DNA of 64,000 nt, taken from Microbacterium sp. nov. GSS16 (GTDB lineage: Bacteria; Actinomycetota; Actinomycetes; Actinomycetales; Microbacteriaceae). Location: positions 2,294,001 to 2,358,000 of the forward strand of contig NZ_CP116338.1 of the NCBI RefSeq assembly GCF_028198145.1, written 5' to 3'. This document shows, piece by piece, positions 1-7,583 of this stretch (position 1 is its first letter; each line of letters begins with the position of its first letter). The position numbers and the translations under genes are program-made. The notes below the pieces were generated by a model. The model was not told the origin of the DNA. It saw only the letters and a program-made list of their open reading frames with translations, and made no database searches.

Positions 1-291
1 CGCGCGCGCATCCCGATGATCGCGTTCACCCCAGAGCCCGGCATCCGTCGTCGCATGGCCATGACCTGGGGAATCCGATCGACCCTCGTCGAGATGGTGC
101 AGCACACCGACTCGATGTACCGGCAGGCTGACGAGTACCTTCTGGGCAGCGGTCTGGCCCAGGAGGGCGATGTGATCGTCGTCATCTCCGGATCCCCTCC
201 CGGGATCATCGGCTCGACCAACGACATCCGCGTCCACAAGGTCGGGGATGCCGTCGGCGGAGCCGCTCCCGTCTACAAGACCGGAGTCTGA
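1..291 (+). CDS. pyk: Pyruvate kinase, C-terminal fragment
   Basis: The gene runs in from the left edge; the reading frame is open from base 1 and ends at TGA 289-291, giving the last 96 residues. Pyruvate kinase converts phosphoenolpyruvate and ADP to pyruvate and ATP in glycolysis. The visible part is the C-terminal alpha/beta domain: it contains the GDVIVVISGSPPGIIGSTND segment and ends in an IRVHKVGDA-type strand, both typical of actinobacterial enzymes. The catalytic TIM barrel lies outside the window. A strong terminator follows immediately. The pyk-pdtaR-polA order further downstream agrees with other actinobacteria. Confidence 0.93.
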   Translation, partial: RARIPMIAFTPEPGIRRRMAMTWGIRSTLVEMVQHTDSMYRQADEYLLGSGLAQEGDVIVVISGSPPGIIGSTNDIRVHKVGDAVGGAAPVYKTGV

Positions 292-300
292 GAAGCATCC

Positions 301-344
301 GAGCGCCGAGGGGCGGGCCCGCGAGGGTCCGCCCCTCGGCGCTC
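301..344 (+). terminator. Rho-independent-type hairpin after pyk
   Basis: A 20-bp stem (301-320 pairs with 325-344, one G-T pair) closes a GCGA tetraloop. It starts 10 nt after the pyk stop codon. There is no U-tract, which is usual for high-GC actinobacteria. Confidence 0.8.
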
Positions 345-373
345 TTGCGCATGGGACGCGATACGGTGCTGGG

Positions 374-1165
374 ATGAGTCCGGAGACGCAGCAGACGCAC
401 CGCATCGGACGGCTCTACTTCCGCACGCTCGCATCGCCGTCGTCCTCCGGCCCGGTCTTCGTGCTCGTGCACGGCATCGGGATGTCGCATCGCTACCTCG
501 CGCGGCTGCACCGCTCGCTGACCGCGAGCGGGAGCGTGATATCGGTCGATCTGCCCGGATTCGGAGGGCTGCCGAAGCCCGGGCGCGACGTCGACATCGA
601 AGAGATGGCGGATGGCCTCGCCGCTCTGCTCGACCGCATCGGCGCCGGAACCGCCGCGACCGGGCCGGTCGTGCTCGTCGGACAGTCGATGGGCACCCAA
701 TGGGTGGTGGAGCTCGCGGCGCGTCGGCCCGAACTCGCGCAGGCGGTCGTGCTGATCGGCCCGGTCGCCGATGAGCGTCGGCGCACCGTGCTGCAGCAGG
801 CGGGGCGGCTCGCGCTGGACACGGTGCGGGAGACGCCGGGGGCGAACGCACTCGTGTTCGCCGACTACCTGCGGTGCGGCCCGCTCTGGTATCTCGCGCA
901 GCTGCGGCACATGCTGGGGTACCGGATCGAGGACCGGATCGTCGGGGTGGAGGCGCCCGTGCTGGTCGTGCGCGGCTCGCGAGACCCCATCGCATCACTC
1001 AGCTGGTCCCGGCACCTGACGGCCGCAGCGCAGCGCGCAGCGCTGGTCGAGATCCCCGGGCGAGCGCACAACGCCCAGCACACGGCTCCCGGCGCTGTCG
1101 CGTCCGCCGTCCGGCACTTCTGCGCTACGGACCTGGCGATTCGAACGCGGGAGGGTGAAGGGTGA
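374..1165 (+). CDS. Alpha/beta-fold hydrolase
   Basis: This 263-residue protein has the alpha/beta hydrolase plan: an oxyanion-hole HGIG near residue 33, the nucleophile elbow GQSMG near residue 100 (Ser), an acid in RGSRDP and a catalytic His in GRAHN near the C terminus. No signal peptide is visible, so it should be cytoplasmic. The substrate cannot be told from sequence. The frame is open further upstream, but ATG 374 lies just after the pyk terminator and gives the normal family N terminus. Its TGA overlaps the GTG of the next gene by 4 nt, so the two are probably translationally coupled. Confidence 0.82.
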   Translation: MSPETQQTHRIGRLYFRTLASPSSSGPVFVLVHGIGMSHRYLARLHRSLTASGSVISVDLPGFGGLPKPGRDVDIEEMADGLAALLDRIGAGTAATGPVVLVGQSMGTQWVVELAARRPELAQAVVLIGPVADERRRTVLQQAGRLALDTVRETPGANALVFADYLRCGPLWYLAQLRHMLGYRIEDRIVGVEAPVLVVRGSRDPIASLSWSRHLTAAAQRAALVEIPGRAHNAQHTAPGAVASAVRHFCATDLAIRTREGEG

Positions 1166-1827
1166 GCGATCTGCTGCGCAGGGCGCTCTGGTGGGCGCAG
1201 GATTACGCCTACGCTGCCGTCTGGCAGGTGCGAGCCTTCGGCGGTCGCAACCGGCCGGAGGCGTACACCAGCGGCGCCGGCGTGCCGATCGTCGTGCTGC
1301 CGGGCATCTACGAGAGCTGGCGGTTCCTGCGCCCTCTGATCGAGCGGGCGCACCGCGACGGGCATCCCGTGCACGTGGTCGAGCCGCTCGAGCGCAACCT
1401 CAGCCCCATAGCCGACATGGCCGACCGAGTCGGGGCGTATCTCGCCGCACGCGACCTGCATGACGTCGTGCTGCTGGCGCACAGCAAGGGCGGCCTGGCC
1501 GGCAAGCTCGTGATGCTCGGCCCCCAGGGCTCGCGGGTGCGCGGGATGCTCGCCGTCGCGACCCCGTTCGGCGGGTCGCGATACGCCCGCCTGATGCTCA
1601 CCCGCAGCCTGCGCGCTCTCTCGCCGCGGCATCCGTCGATCGCCGCACTCTCCGCCCAGCATGAAGCGGATGCGCGGATCGTGTCGGTCTACGCCCGGTT
1701 CGACCCGCACATCCCGGAAGGCAGTGAACTCCCCGGCGCGAAGAACGTGCCGCTCGACACGGGAGGGCACTTCCGCGTGCTCGCGCACCCCCGCGTGATG
1801 GCCGAACTCGCGGCGCTGGCCGCGTGA
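1162..1827 (+). CDS. Alpha/beta hydrolase, lipase-like
   Basis: A 221-residue protein that starts at GTG 1162 inside the stop of the preceding hydrolase. It carries PGIYES near the N terminus (a likely oxyanion-hole segment), the nucleophile motif AHSKGG near residue 110, a candidate acid in ARFDPHIP and His in GGHFRVL. AHSKGG and the short length recall bacterial triacylglycerol lipase/PGAP1-type hydrolases. The first 30 residues are Trp/Arg-rich but do not form a standard signal peptide. Coupling with the upstream hydrolase suggests a shared substrate pathway, probably a lipid ester. This is inference. Confidence 0.75.
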   Translation: MSDLLRRALWWAQDYAYAAVWQVRAFGGRNRPEAYTSGAGVPIVVLPGIYESWRFLRPLIERAHRDGHPVHVVEPLERNLSPIADMADRVGAYLAARDLHDVVLLAHSKGGLAGKLVMLGPQGSRVRGMLAVATPFGGSRYARLMLTRSLRALSPRHPSIAALSAQHEADARIVSVYARFDPHIPEGSELPGAKNVPLDTGGHFRVLAHPRVMAELAALAA

Positions 1828-1828
1828 T

Positions 1829-1863
1829 GCAGGAGGGCCGCCCCTCCGGGACGGCCCTCCTGC
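1829..1863. terminator. Bidirectional terminator between hydrolase and tRNA-Leu
   Basis: A 12-bp perfect stem (1829-1840 with 1852-1863) directly follows the hydrolase stop. It also sits 6 nt past the 3' end of the minus-strand tRNA-Leu, so it can serve both. Confidence 0.75.
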
Positions 1864-1868
1864 GCATG

Positions 1869-1951
1869 TGCCGGCGGTGGGACTCGAACCCACACGCCCT
1901 CTCGGACAGAGCATTTTGAGTGCTCCGCGTCTGCCATTCCGCCACGCCGGC
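1869..1951 (-). tRNA. tRNA-Leu (anticodon CAA)
   Basis: Read on the minus strand, this 83-nt cloverleaf has acceptor GCCGGCG pairing with CGCCGGC plus discriminator A, and a GAGCA/TGCTC anticodon stem around loop CTCAAAA. That gives anticodon CAA, which reads UUG. It has the long class II variable arm and a GGTTCGAGTCC T-arm. No 3' CCA is encoded. Confidence 0.95.
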
Positions 1952-2031
1952 CGGCACACTGCGCATACGACTGTAGCGCAGCCGGTGCACCGTGCCGCGC
2001 GCGCGCATCCGCCGCCCGGTCGCAGTTCGAC

Positions 2032-2037
2032 TAGGAT
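2032..2037 (+). promoter_or_regulatory. -10 box (TAGGAT) of pdtaR
   Basis: TAGGAT ends 6 nt before GTG 2044. Transcription is expected to begin at or next to the start codon, giving a leaderless mRNA. Confidence 0.55.
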
Positions 2038-2043
2038 GGACGG

Positions 2044-2661
2044 GTGACTGAGCAAGAGCAGCCCGAGCAGCCCACGGCATCCGCCCCGCGTCGCGTCGTC
2101 GTCGCTGAGGATGAGTCGCTGATCCGCCTCGACATCGTCGAGATCCTGCGCGACAACGGATTCGACGTCGTCGGGGAAGCCGGCGACGGGGAGACCGCCG
2201 TGCAGCTGGCCACCGAGCTGCGACCCGATCTCGTCGTCATGGACGTGAAGATGCCCCAGCTCGACGGCATCAGCGCCGCCGAGAAGCTGCACAAGGCGAA
2301 TATCGCCCCCGTCGTGCTACTCACGGCGTTCAGCCAGAAGGAGCTCGTCGAGCGCGCGAGCGAGGCGGGAGCCCTCGCCTACGTCGTCAAGCCCTTCACC
2401 CCGAACGATCTGCTGCCCGCGATCGAGATCGCACTGGCCCGTCACGAGCAGATCATCACGCTCGAGGCCGAGGTCGCCGACATGGTCGAGCGCTTCGAGA
2501 CCCGCAAGCTCGTCGACCGCGCCAAGGGCCTGCTCAACGAGAAGATGGGCCTGTCCGAGCCCGAGGCGTTCCGCTGGATCCAGAAGGCGTCGATGGATCG
2601 CCGTCTCACCATGCAGGATGTCGCGAAGGCGATCATCGAGCAGCTCGCGCCCAAGAAATGA
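2044..2661 (+). CDS. pdtaR: ANTAR-domain response regulator (PdtaR)
   Basis: A 205-residue regulator with an N-terminal CheY-like receiver (residues about 18-135) and a C-terminal ANTAR RNA-binding domain (about 145-200). The receiver shows acidic AEDES, phospho-acceptor MDVKMP, the switch Thr in LLTAF and Lys in VVKPF. The ANTAR part shows LVDRAKGLLNEKMGLSEPEA. ANTAR proteins bind paired hexaloop hairpins in nascent RNA and prevent termination. The mycobacterial relative is phosphorylated by the PdtaS kinase, which is not in this window. A TAGGAT box 6 nt upstream of GTG 2044 supports this start and a leaderless message. Confidence 0.92.
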   Translation: MTEQEQPEQPTASAPRRVVVAEDESLIRLDIVEILRDNGFDVVGEAGDGETAVQLATELRPDLVVMDVKMPQLDGISAAEKLHKANIAPVVLLTAFSQKELVERASEAGALAYVVKPFTPNDLLPAIEIALARHEQIITLEAEVADMVERFETRKLVDRAKGLLNEKMGLSEPEAFRWIQKASMDRRLTMQDVAKAIIEQLAPKK

Positions 2662-2690
2662 CTTCGGTCCGAGCCGCATCGGCTCGGGCA

Positions 2691-2729
2691 GCGAAACGGC
2701 CCCCGACGTCACGTCGGGGGCCGTTTCGC
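2691..2729. terminator. Bidirectional terminator between pdtaR and thioesterase
   Basis: A perfect 18-bp stem with a 3-nt loop lies between two convergent genes. A smaller hairpin (CCGAGCC/GGCTCGG, 2668-2687) lies just before it. Confidence 0.88.
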
Positions 2730-2737
2730 GTTCTCCG

Positions 2738-3160
2738 TCAGGCGTCGACGGTCTTGATCAGGTTCGTGATGCGGATGGTGGAGCAGCGCCGACCCTGCTC
2801 ATCGGACACGGCGATCTCATGCACGGTCATGGTGCGCCCCAGGTGCACCGGGGTGCATACGCCCGTGACGAATCCGGAGGTCGCCGAGCGCGTGTGGGTC
2901 GCGTTGATGTCGATTCCGACGGCCAGGCGGCCGGGGCCGGCGTGCAGGTTCGCCGCCATCGATCCGAGAGACTCGCCCAGGACGACGTAGGCGCCGCCGT
3001 GCAGCAGGCCGACGGGCTGGGTGTTGCCTTCGACCGGCATCGTCGCGACGGCGCGCTCGACGGTGAACTCGGTGAACTCGATGCCCATCTTCTCGGCCAG
3101 CGCGCCCATGCCGCGGTGCGTGGCCCACTCGAGGCCGGTCATCTCGGTCTGCTCGGTCAA
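2738..3160 (-). CDS. Hotdog-fold acyl-CoA thioesterase (PaaI/MenI-like)
   Basis: A 140-residue single hotdog domain. QPVGLLHGGAYVVLGESLGS is the family signature around the alpha-helix with the catalytic carboxylate (Glu in GES). GIDINATHTRSATSG is the next conserved strand. Such enzymes hydrolyse aromatic or naphthoyl-CoA thioesters; 1,4-dihydroxy-2-naphthoyl-CoA hydrolase of menaquinone synthesis is a likely role but not proven. The start is probably TTG 3160, 4 nt after an AGGAGG ribosome site; ATG 3142 is the alternative. It is divergent from polA. Confidence 0.82.
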   Translation of the reverse strand: MTEQTEMTGLEWATHRGMGALAEKMGIEFTEFTVERAVATMPVEGNTQPVGLLHGGAYVVLGESLGSMAANLHAGPGRLAVGIDINATHTRSATSGFVTGVCTPVHLGRTMTVHEIAVSDEQGRRCSTIRITNLIKTVDA

Positions 3161-3193
3161 TGCTCCTCCTCAGCGCGTGTCCGTCGCCCTCGT

Positions 3194-3199
3194 TAGGCT
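3194..3199 (+). promoter_or_regulatory. -10 box (TAGGCT) of polA
   Basis: TAGGCT ends 6 nt before the GTG start of polA, predicting a leaderless transcript. Confidence 0.6.
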
Positions 3200-3205
3200 T
3201 GCAGG

Positions 3206-5839
3206 GTGACGGACTCCGCAAAGCCTACCCTCATGGTCGTCGACGGCCATTCACTCGCGTACCGGGCCTTCTTCGCCCTTCCGGTCGAGAACTTCACCAC
3301 GAAGGACAACCAGCACACGAACGCCATCTACGGCTTCCTGTCGATGCTTGTGAATCTCATCAAGGCCGAGAAGCCGACCCATATGGCGATCGCCTTCGAC
3401 ACGTCACGCCACTCGTTCCGTACCGAGGAGTACCCCGAGTACAAGGCGACCCGCTCCGAGACGCCGGGGGAGTTCAAAGGCCAGATCCCGCTGCTGCAGG
3501 ACTGCCTGGCCGCGATGTCGATCCCGGTGCTGACGCAGGAGGGGATCGAGGCCGACGACATCCTCGCCACTCTCGCCAAGCAGGGCTCGGAGCAGGGGTA
3601 CGACGTGCTGGTGGTATCGGGCGATCGCGACACCATCCAGCTCGTCAACGACGACGTCACACTGCTGTATCCGTCGGTGCAGGGCGTCTCGCAGCTCAAG
3701 CGCTACGACCCCACCACCGTGCACGAGCGCTACGGCGTGCGACCTGAGCAGTATCCCGACATCGCCGCGCTGGTCGGCGAGACCAGCGACAACCTGCCCG
3801 GCGTGCCGAAGGTGGGCGAGAAGACCGCCGTGAAGTGGCTGACCCAGTTCGGCAGCCTCGACGAGCTGCTCGACCGCGCCGGGGAGATCAAGGGCGTCGT
3901 CGGGGGCAACCTGCGCGAGCACATCGAGGACGTGCGCCGCAACCGCAGGCTCAACCGACTGCTCGACGACGTCGAGCTGCCCGTGACGCCGACCGAGCTC
4001 GCCGTCAAGCCGATCGATGCCCAGGCCGTGCGCGACATCTTCGCCCGCCTCGAGTTCCGCACGCTCCTGCCTCGGGTCTTCGAGGCCGCCGGCGCGCCCG
4101 ACGAGCCGGTTCACGACGAACCCGCCGTCGAGGTGCCGGCGCCCACGGAGTCATCCGCCGCCGAAATCGCCGCGTGGCTTGATGAGCAGCAGGGCGAGGT
4201 GGGGATGCTGCTCACCCTGGGCGGCGGCGCGATCACCCGCGTCGGCGTGGCCACCGAGACCGAGCTGCGCGAGTGCGGCTGGAGCCCCGAAAGCGCCCAG
4301 GCACTCACGGCTTGGCTGGAGTCCGACGCACCGAAGGTGCTCAACGACGCCAAGCCGCAGGTCAAGGCGCTGCTGCGCGACGGCATCCGGCTCGGCGGAC
4401 TCGTCCACGACACCCTGCTCGCGGGCTGGCTCATGCGCCCGAGCTTCCCCGACAAGACGCTCGCGCATCTCGTCGGCCGCTACCTCGACGAGAAGCTGCC
4501 CGAGGCGGATCCCACCCAGCTGGTGCCCGAGACCGACGGCGCCACCCCATCGCAGGAGGCGTGGTTCACCCTGCGCACCGCGGTTGCCATCCGCGAGGCG
4601 ATGCCCGCGCCGGTCGCCGGGGTGCTCACCGAGATCGAGCTGCCCGCCGTGATCGCCCTGGCCGACATGGAATCGGCTGGGGTATCCGTCTCGCACGACG
4701 TGCTCTCCACCTTCTCGGGCGAGCTGCTCGCCCGCACCGACGTGCTCGCCGCCGAGGCGTTCGCACTCGTCGGGAGGGAGTTCAACCTCGGCTCGCCGAA
4801 GCAGCTGCAGGAGGTCCTGTTCGAAGACCTGCAGCTGCCCAAGACCCGCAAGACCAAGACGGGGTACTCGACTGATGCCGCGGTGCTCGCGGATCTGCAG
4901 GAGACGAACCCGCACCCGTTCCTCGCCCTGCTGCTGCAGCACCGCGAGGCGACCAAGCTGCGCCAGATCATCGAGACCCTCGACACGGCGATCCGGGACG
5001 ATCACCGCATTCACACCACCTATGTGCAGACCGGAAGCCAGACCGGGCGACTTTCGAGCACCGACCCGAACCTGCAGAACATCCCGGTGCGCACCGAGGA
5101 GTCCCGCCGCATCCGCAGCGCCTTCCAGGTCGGTGAGGGTTACGAGACCCTGCTGACCGCCGACTACTCGCAGATCGAGATGCGCATCATGGCGCATCTG
5201 TCGGGCGATCCCGGGCTGATCGAGGCATTCAACTCGGGCGAGGATCTGCACCGGTTCGTGGGCGCCCGGGTGTTCGGAGTCCAGCCCGAAGAGGTCACTT
5301 CGGCCATGCGCACCAAGGTCAAGGCCATGTCGTACGGTCTCGTCTACGGCCTCAGTGCGTTCGGCCTGTCGAAGCAGCTTCGCATCGAGCAGTCCGAGGC
5401 CAAGCAGCTCATGCTCGAGTACTTCGCCCGCTTCGGCGCCGTGCGCGACTACCTGCGCGCCTCCGTGATGCAGGCGAAGGAAGACGGCTACACCGAGACC
5501 ATCTTCGGCCGTCGCCGGCCGTTCCCCGACCTGACAAGCCCCAACCGGGTGCTGCGCGAGAACGCTGAGCGCGCCGCGCTGAACGCGCCCATCCAGGGCA
5601 GCGCCGCAGACATCATGAAGATCGCACTGAACCGCATCCACGACGATCTGCGTGATCGCGGGCTCGCCTCCCGCGCCCTGCTGCAGATCCACGACGAACT
5701 CGTCGTCGAGGTCGCCGCGGGGGAGTGGGACGAGGTCGAGGGCATCGTTCGCGAGCGCATGGCCGGTGCCGCCGAGCTGACCGTGCCGCTGGACGTGCAG
5801 GTCGGCCGCGGCCGCGATTGGAACGAAGCCGCGCACTGA
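3206..5839 (+). CDS. polA: DNA polymerase I
   Basis: An 877-residue family A polymerase for Okazaki-fragment processing and repair. Residues 1 to about 300 form the 5'-3' exonuclease (VVDGHSLAYRAFFALP, SGDRDTIQLV, GVPGVG-type helix in NLPGVPKVGEKTA). Residues about 310-480 occupy the place of the proofreading domain, but its catalytic acid motifs (DTET-like) are absent. Polymerase motif A is DYSQIEMRI near 652, the O-helix RTKVKAMSYGLVYGLS near 697-712, and motif C QIHDELVVEV near 826. The start is GTG 3206, fixed by the TAGGCT box 6 nt upstream. The length is normal for actinobacterial Pol I. Confidence 0.97.
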   Translation: MTDSAKPTLMVVDGHSLAYRAFFALPVENFTTKDNQHTNAIYGFLSMLVNLIKAEKPTHMAIAFDTSRHSFRTEEYPEYKATRSETPGEFKGQIPLLQDCLAAMSIPVLTQEGIEADDILATLAKQGSEQGYDVLVVSGDRDTIQLVNDDVTLLYPSVQGVSQLKRYDPTTVHERYGVRPEQYPDIAALVGETSDNLPGVPKVGEKTAVKWLTQFGSLDELLDRAGEIKGVVGGNLREHIEDVRRNRRLNRLLDDVELPVTPTELAVKPIDAQAVRDIFARLEFRTLLPRVFEAAGAPDEPVHDEPAVEVPAPTESSAAEIAAWLDEQQGEVGMLLTLGGGAITRVGVATETELRECGWSPESAQALTAWLESDAPKVLNDAKPQVKALLRDGIRLGGLVHDTLLAGWLMRPSFPDKTLAHLVGRYLDEKLPEADPTQLVPETDGATPSQEAWFTLRTAVAIREAMPAPVAGVLTEIELPAVIALADMESAGVSVSHDVLSTFSGELLARTDVLAAEAFALVGREFNLGSPKQLQEVLFEDLQLPKTRKTKTGYSTDAAVLADLQETNPHPFLALLLQHREATKLRQIIETLDTAIRDDHRIHTTYVQTGSQTGRLSSTDPNLQNIPVRTEESRRIRSAFQVGEGYETLLTADYSQIEMRIMAHLSGDPGLIEAFNSGEDLHRFVGARVFGVQPEEVTSAMRTKVKAMSYGLVYGLSAFGLSKQLRIEQSEAKQLMLEYFARFGAVRDYLRASVMQAKEDGYTETIFGRRRPFPDLTSPNRVLRENAERAALNAPIQGSAADIMKIALNRIHDDLRDRGLASRALLQIHDELVVEVAAGEWDEVEGIVRERMAGAAELTVPLDVQVGRGRDWNEAAH

Positions 5840-5864
5840 TCCGCTGCGCGGCGGGGTGCGAGGC

Positions 5865-5870
5865 TAGGCT
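5865..5870 (+). promoter_or_regulatory. -10 box (TAGGCT) of the DUF885 gene
   Basis: TAGGCT ends 7 nt before ATG 5878, a leaderless arrangement. It selects ATG 5878 over the upstream open frame that overlaps polA. Confidence 0.6.
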
Positions 5871-5877
5871 CGAGACC

Positions 5878-7551
5878 ATGAGTTCAGAGCCTCGCACCCC
5901 CTCTGCCATCGATCGGATCGCCGAGAAGTGGGTCGACACCCTGGTCGACCTCTCGCCCATCCTCGCCACCTACATCGGACGCAACGAGGCAGGCGCCCGC
6001 CTCGATGATGTGAGCCCGGAAGGGCATGAGCGCGCTGTCGCCGCGGCACGTGAGACCCTCGCCGCGCTCGATGCCTCGACGCCCGTCGACAGCATCGACG
6101 AGGTCACCAAGACCGACCTGTCAGCAGAGCTGCGCCTGCAGCTCGAGCTGCACGACGCGCAGTGGCACCTGCGTGACCTGAACGTCATCGCCTCGGCACC
6201 GCAGGACTTCCGGCAGGCGTTCGACCTCATGCCGACCGACACCGTCGACGACTGGAGCATCGTCTGCCAGCGGCTCGCCGCTGTCCCGAATGCTCTGAAG
6301 GGCTACGTCGAGACGCTGCGCGAGGGCATCCGGCATGGTGTCGTGCCCGCTCGTCGTCAGGTCACCGAAGTCGCCACGCAGATCGCCCGATACAGCGACG
6401 ATCAGGGTTTCTTCGCATCGTTCGCCGCGACAGCGGGGCCCCGTGACGGCCAGCTGCCGGCGTCCCTCGCCCGCGACATCGCCGATCACGCCGGCGCCGC
6501 GCGGGTCGCCTACGATGACCTCCGCCGCTTCCTGATCAGCGAGTTGGCACCGGTCGCCGGCGAGCAGGACGCCGTCGGCCGCGACCTCTACGCCCTCAAC
6601 TCGCGTCGGTTCCTCGGCGCGAGCATCGACCTCGACGAGACCTACGAGTGGGGCCGCGAAGAGCTGCGGCGGATGATCGCCGAGCAGGAGGCGATCGCGG
6701 ACGAGATCCTTCCCGGCGCGAGCGTCGAAGAGGCCGTCGCGCACCTCGAGGCCGATCCCAGCCGCAAGCTGCACGGCACCGACGCGCTGCAGAAGTGGAT
6801 GCAGGAGACCAGCGACCGGGCGATCGCCGACCTCGGTGCCAGCCATTTCGACATCCCCGAGCAGATCCGCGAGCTCGAGTGCATGATCGCACCCACCCAG
6901 GAGGGCGGCATCTACTACACCGGCCCCACCGACGACTTCTCGCGACCGGGCCGCATGTGGTGGTCGGTGCCGGAGGGCGTCACCGAGTTCGACACCTGGC
7001 GCGAGCTGACCACGGTCTACCACGAGGGCGTCCCCGGCCATCACCTGCAGATCGCGCAGGCGACGTACAACCGCGCCGAGCTGAACACCTGGCGGCGGGT
7101 TCTCGCCGGCACCTCCGGCCATGCCGAGGGGTGGGCGCTGTACGCCGAGCGGCTCATGGAGCAGCTCGGCTACCTCGATGACCCGGCTGATCGCCTGGGC
7201 ATGCTGGACGGGCAGCGGATGCGCGCGCTACGCGTGGTGCTCGACATCGGCGTGCACCTTGGCAAGCCGCGCCTGTCGGGCGACGGCGTCTGGGATCACG
7301 ACTACGCGCTGGAGCAGATGCGGCGCAACGTGAACATGCCCGACGAGTTCCGCCGGTTCGAGGTCAATCGCTATCTCGGCTGGCCGGGCCAGGCGCCGTC
7401 GTACAAGGTCGGGCAGCGCATCTGGGAGCAGGTGCGCGACGCGGCGCAGCAGAGGCAGGGCGACGCGTTCTCGTTCAAGGACTTCCACAAGCGCGCACTC
7501 GACATCGGCGGCGTCGGTCTCGACACGCTCCGCACCGCCGTCATCGGCTGA
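5878..7551 (+). CDS. DUF885-family metallopeptidase-like protein
   Basis: A 557-residue protein of the DUF885 family, thought to be zinc carboxypeptidase-like. The zinc motif HEGVPGHHLQ lies near residue 382 and GHAEGWALYAE near 418 supplies the downstream acidic ligand; PGRMWW and EVNRYLGWPGQAPSYKVG are other family blocks. No signal peptide is seen, so it is probably cytosolic and trims peptides. The substrate is unknown. It is transcribed alone between polA and an MFS gene, from its own promoter. Confidence 0.85.
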   Translation: MSSEPRTPSAIDRIAEKWVDTLVDLSPILATYIGRNEAGARLDDVSPEGHERAVAAARETLAALDASTPVDSIDEVTKTDLSAELRLQLELHDAQWHLRDLNVIASAPQDFRQAFDLMPTDTVDDWSIVCQRLAAVPNALKGYVETLREGIRHGVVPARRQVTEVATQIARYSDDQGFFASFAATAGPRDGQLPASLARDIADHAGAARVAYDDLRRFLISELAPVAGEQDAVGRDLYALNSRRFLGASIDLDETYEWGREELRRMIAEQEAIADEILPGASVEEAVAHLEADPSRKLHGTDALQKWMQETSDRAIADLGASHFDIPEQIRELECMIAPTQEGGIYYTGPTDDFSRPGRMWWSVPEGVTEFDTWRELTTVYHEGVPGHHLQIAQATYNRAELNTWRRVLAGTSGHAEGWALYAERLMEQLGYLDDPADRLGMLDGQRMRALRVVLDIGVHLGKPRLSGDGVWDHDYALEQMRRNVNMPDEFRRFEVNRYLGWPGQAPSYKVGQRIWEQVRDAAQQRQGDAFSFKDFHKRALDIGGVGLDTLRTAVIG

Positions 7552-7571
7552 GTGCCGGTGTGCGGCGCCCC

Positions 7572-7577
7572 TACGAT
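7572..7577 (+). promoter_or_regulatory. -10 box (TACGAT) of MFS gene 7584
   Basis: TACGAT ends 6 nt before ATG 7584. It supports this ATG rather than the GTG 24 nt upstream. Confidence 0.5.
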
Positions 7578-7583
7578 GAGAGG

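Noticed and set aside
865..2292. Open frame of 475 codons on the minus strand across the hydrolase genes, tRNA-Leu and pdtaR
   Set aside because: It is antisense to real genes and to a tRNA, has no family motifs and low-complexity Arg/Gly/Ala content. GC-rich third positions keep such shadow frames open.
4151..5836. 561-codon minus-strand open frame opposite polA
   Set aside because: Antisense shadow of a clear polymerase gene; no ribosome site or recognisable domain.
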